Assembly (NCBI GenBank): GCA_013695115.1
Contig: JACDBD010000394.1
Location: 1-5,182, forward strand
From: Actinomycetota bacterium
GTDB taxonomy: Bacteria > Actinomycetota > Acidimicrobiia > IMCC26256 > JACDBD01
Length of the DNA stretch: 5,182 bases
Reading direction: 5' to 3'
Shown here piece by piece: positions 4,230-5,182 of this stretch; position 1 is the stretch's first letter, and each line of letters starts with the position of its first letter. A program made the translations under genes and the position numbers. A model generated the notes under the pieces. It ran no database searches and was not told the DNA's origin. It saw only the letters and a list, made by a program, of their open reading frames with translations.

Positions 4230-5182
4230 GTGGAGGAGCGCACACCCGGCGATGTGCTGAAGCTGGCGAAGGACGCGGGCGCGGAGGTCGTCGACCTCCG
4301 GTTCTGTGACCTGCCCGGTCTGATGCAGCACTTCTCGATGCCGATCCACGAGCTGACCGAGGAGGGTTTCGAGGACGGCTACGGCTTCGACGGCTCGTCC
4401 ATCCGGGGCTTCCAGGAGATCCAGGAGTCCGACATGCTCCTGATCCCCGACCCCAACACCGCGGTCATGGACCCGTTCCGTCAGCACGCGACGGTCAACG
4501 TGAACTGCTTCGTGCAGGACCCGGTGACGGGCGAGTCCTACACCCGCGACCCGCGCTACATCGCCAAGAAGGCCGAGGACTACGTCAAGGGCACCGGCAT
4601 TGCCGACACCATCTACTTCGGGCCCGAAGCCGAGTTCTACATCTTCGACTCCGTCCGCTTCGACCAGAACCAGTACTCGGCGTACCACTTCATCGATTCG
4701 GTCGAGGGCGTGTGGAACTCGGGCGCCGAGTACGAGCCCGACGGCGAGCTCAACAAGGGCTACAAGCCGCGGTACAAGGAGGGGTACTTCCGCGTCCCGC
4801 CGATGGACCATTTCCAGGACCTGCGCTCGGAGATGATCCTCGAGCTCGAGCGCCTCGGTGTGGAGGTCGAGGTGCAGCACCACGAGGTCGGCACCGCCGG
4901 CCAGGCCGAGATCGACATGCGCTTCGACACGCTGCTGACGATGGCCGACAAGCTCATGCTCTACAAGTACGTCATCAAGAACGTGGCCCGGCGCGCCGGC
5001 TACACGGTGACGTTCATGCCCAAGCCGATCTTCGAGGACAACGGATCGGGCATGCACTGCCACCAGTCACTGTGGAAGGGCGGCGAGCCACTGTTCTTCG
5101 ACGAGAAGGGCTACGGCGGCCTCTCCGACATGGCCCGCTGGTACATCGGCGGGCTGCTCAAGCACGCGCCCTCGATCCTGGC
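4230..5182 (+). CDS. glnA: Glutamine synthetase type I, GSI-beta (GlnA), 3'-truncated by window end
   Basis: 317 codons are visible from a GTG start; the family is usually about 470-475 residues, so roughly one third is missing at the window end. This is the principal ammonia-assimilating enzyme, a cytoplasmic dodecamer. Seen in order: [19 protein letters not shown], the beta-grasp loop [11 protein letters not shown] (Asp54), [19 protein letters not shown], and the metal ligands [11 protein letters not shown] (Glu133, Glu135). These are followed by the beta-type segment [13 protein letters not shown] (175-187), [19 protein letters not shown] (Glu219, Glu227), [20 protein letters not shown] (His276) and [13 protein letters not shown]. 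The Glu flap, the adenylylation Tyr and the C terminus lie beyond the window, so control by adenylylation cannot be judged. It diverges from the GlnA2-like gene; a candidate GlnR site and -10 box lie in the shared spacer. Identification is secure. Confidence 0.96.
   Translation, partial: MEERTPGDVLKLAKDAGAEVVDLRFCDLPGLMQHFSMPIHELTEEGFEDGYGFDGSSIRGFQEIQESDMLLIPDPNTAVMDPFRQHATVNVNCFVQDPVTGESYTRDPRYIAKKAEDYVKGTGIADTIYFGPEAEFYIFDSVRFDQNQYSAYHFIDSVEGVWNSGAEYEPDGELNKGYKPRYKEGYFRVPPMDHFQDLRSEMILELERLGVEVEVQHHEVGTAGQAEIDMRFDTLLTMADKLMLYKYVIKNVARRAGYTVTFMPKPIFEDNGSGMHCHQSLWKGGEPLFFDEKGYGGLSDMARWYIGGLLKHAPSIL

Noticed and set aside
4210..4260. Short upstream ORF of 16 codons overlapping the glnA start
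   Set aside because: The spacing of its only AGG to the ATG is too short, the peptide has no leader-like features such as Gln or other amino-acid runs, and the strong GGGAGGT serves the GTG start.
3954..5063. 369-codon - strand open frame opposite glnA
   Set aside because: Antisense shadow of the GSI-beta gene with Val/Leu/His/Asp-rich composition and no recognisable domain.

Overview
The window is GC-rich chromosomal DNA with strong G/C preference at third codon positions. The best-recognised proteins have actinobacterial character: a GlnR-like OmpR-family regulator, a GlnA2-like glutamine synthetase and a GSI-beta GlnA. I infer an actinomycete-lineage bacterium (Actinomycetota, possibly Acidimicrobiia); the class assignment is a guess. 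I see no mobile element, CRISPR array, rRNA or tRNA. Coding density is very high.

Left part (1-1990). The window opens inside the C-terminal end of a large molybdopterin-dependent oxidoreductase subunit (xanthine dehydrogenase/aldehyde oxidase family, + strand). Four bases later, in the opposite orientation, lies a six-helix membrane protein of unknown function (- strand, 311-994). A 145-base divergent spacer with a perfect inverted repeat separates it from a two-gene + strand unit: a 49-residue single-span membrane peptide whose stop codon overlaps the GTG start of a dienelactone hydrolase-family alpha/beta hydrolase.

Right part (1994-5182). This is a compact nitrogen-assimilation locus. 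On the - strand a GSI-alpha (GlnA2-like) glutamine synthetase is followed by a GlnR-like atypical response regulator, stop and start sharing one base (TGATG). Divergently, on the + strand, is the 5' two thirds of the main GSI-beta glutamine synthetase glnA, cut by the window end. The 182-base spacer between the two synthetases contains a sequence laid out like an actinobacterial GlnR operator (four 5-mers at exact 11-base steps), a perfect 9-bp inverted repeat and a second small hairpin next to the glnA ribosome binding site. The simplest reading is that the regulator binds this shared spacer, controlling both synthetases and its own gene.

Nothing here is clearly a wholly new system. The most unusual points are the synthetase-regulator coupling with its candidate operator, an insertion of about 11-12 residues beside the active-site flap of the GSI-alpha enzyme, the loss of the phospho-acceptor pocket in the regulator, and the apparent absence of the catalytic Gly-x-Gly-Glu motif from the molybdoenzyme C terminus.
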